From an uncultured Eubacteriales bacterium (GTDB lineage: Bacteria; Bacillota; Clostridia; Lachnospirales; Bianqueaceae): DNA of 5,812 nt. Location: assembly GCA_902782895.1 (NCBI GenBank), contig CACZPA010000045.1, positions 1-5,812 on the forward strand, in the 5' to 3' direction. Shown here piece by piece: positions 5,752 to 5,812 of the stretch (its first letter is position 1; every line of letters starts with the position of its first letter). The notes beneath the pieces are model-generated. The model was given only the letters and a program-made list of their open reading frames with translations, made no database searches and was not told where the DNA came from. A program made the translations under genes and the position numbers.

Positions 5752-5812
5752 GCTTCCAGCAGCCGCTGGATCTTCATGGCCGCCTCAAAAATCGGCTCCT
5801 GCGTCGCAAAGA
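5748..5812 (-). CDS. 3' end of a gene resembling a DRTGG-domain protein (start outside window)
   Basis: A minus-strand frame enters at the right edge and ends with TAA at 5750-5748 after 20 visible codons. The visible residues include FATQEPIFEAAMKI and end in a short helical stretch. This resembles the C-terminus of small clostridial DRTGG-domain proteins, where a strand ending in a Ser/Thr is followed by FE.A..L in a final helix. The call rests on this short resemblance and on the PHP gene next to it, since DRTGG and PHP genes are often neighbours in clostridia. Its stop codon lies inside the first repeat unit. Function is not established from this fragment. Confidence 0.5.
   Translation of the reverse strand, partial: FATQEPIFEAAMKIQRLLEA

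Overview
The window reads as a chromosomal segment of a fairly GC-rich member of the Firmicutes, most likely class Clostridia. The grounds are a SufS-SufU pair, an Rrf2 regulator, a SpoIIE-type phosphatase, a PHP gene preceded by what looks like a DRTGG-domain gene, strong purine-rich ribosome binding sites, and TTG and GTG starts. No mobile element, phage gene, RNA gene or CRISPR array is visible. The species cannot be named from this sequence.

Left half, plus strand: the window opens inside sufS (cysteine desulfurase, C-terminal third). It overlaps sufU, the zinc-containing sulfur-transfer partner. A gap of about 100 bp follows. It holds a near-consensus promoter (TTGACA, 17 bp, TATTAT), a terminator-like dyad wrapped around the -35 box, and a 28-bp inverted repeat just before the ribosome binding site of an Rrf2-family regulator with three IscR-like cysteines. 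Only 29 bp later, and probably in the same transcript, a TTG-started 723-residue membrane receptor begins: dCache sensor, HAMP and SpoIIE/PP2C phosphatase. This ends at a long hairpin with A- and T-tracts that can serve as a bidirectional terminator.

Right half, minus strand, converging on the left half: a 20-codon 3' end of a gene resembling a DRTGG-domain protein enters from the right edge. Then come a complete PHP-domain metallophosphoesterase (238 aa) and an MFS transporter (399 aa, GTG start). Between the DRTGG-like end and the PHP gene lies a degenerate array of six 12-bp tandem repeats, which no ordinary gene feature explains.

How they fit: SufS-SufU mobilises sulfur from cysteine for Fe-S cluster assembly. 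The Rrf2 protein probably senses Fe-S or redox state and acts on its own promoter and perhaps on the suf genes. Its likely co-transcription with an extracellular-ligand-sensing phosphatase links Fe-S status to a partner-switching type of output, but no anti-sigma or STAS partner is in view. The PHP plus DRTGG pairing recalls clostridial gene clusters near [FeFe]-hydrogenases; that link is from general recollection and is not shown here. The most unusual items are the 12-bp repeat array, the layered regulatory region before the Rrf2 gene, and the Rrf2-phosphatase pairing.
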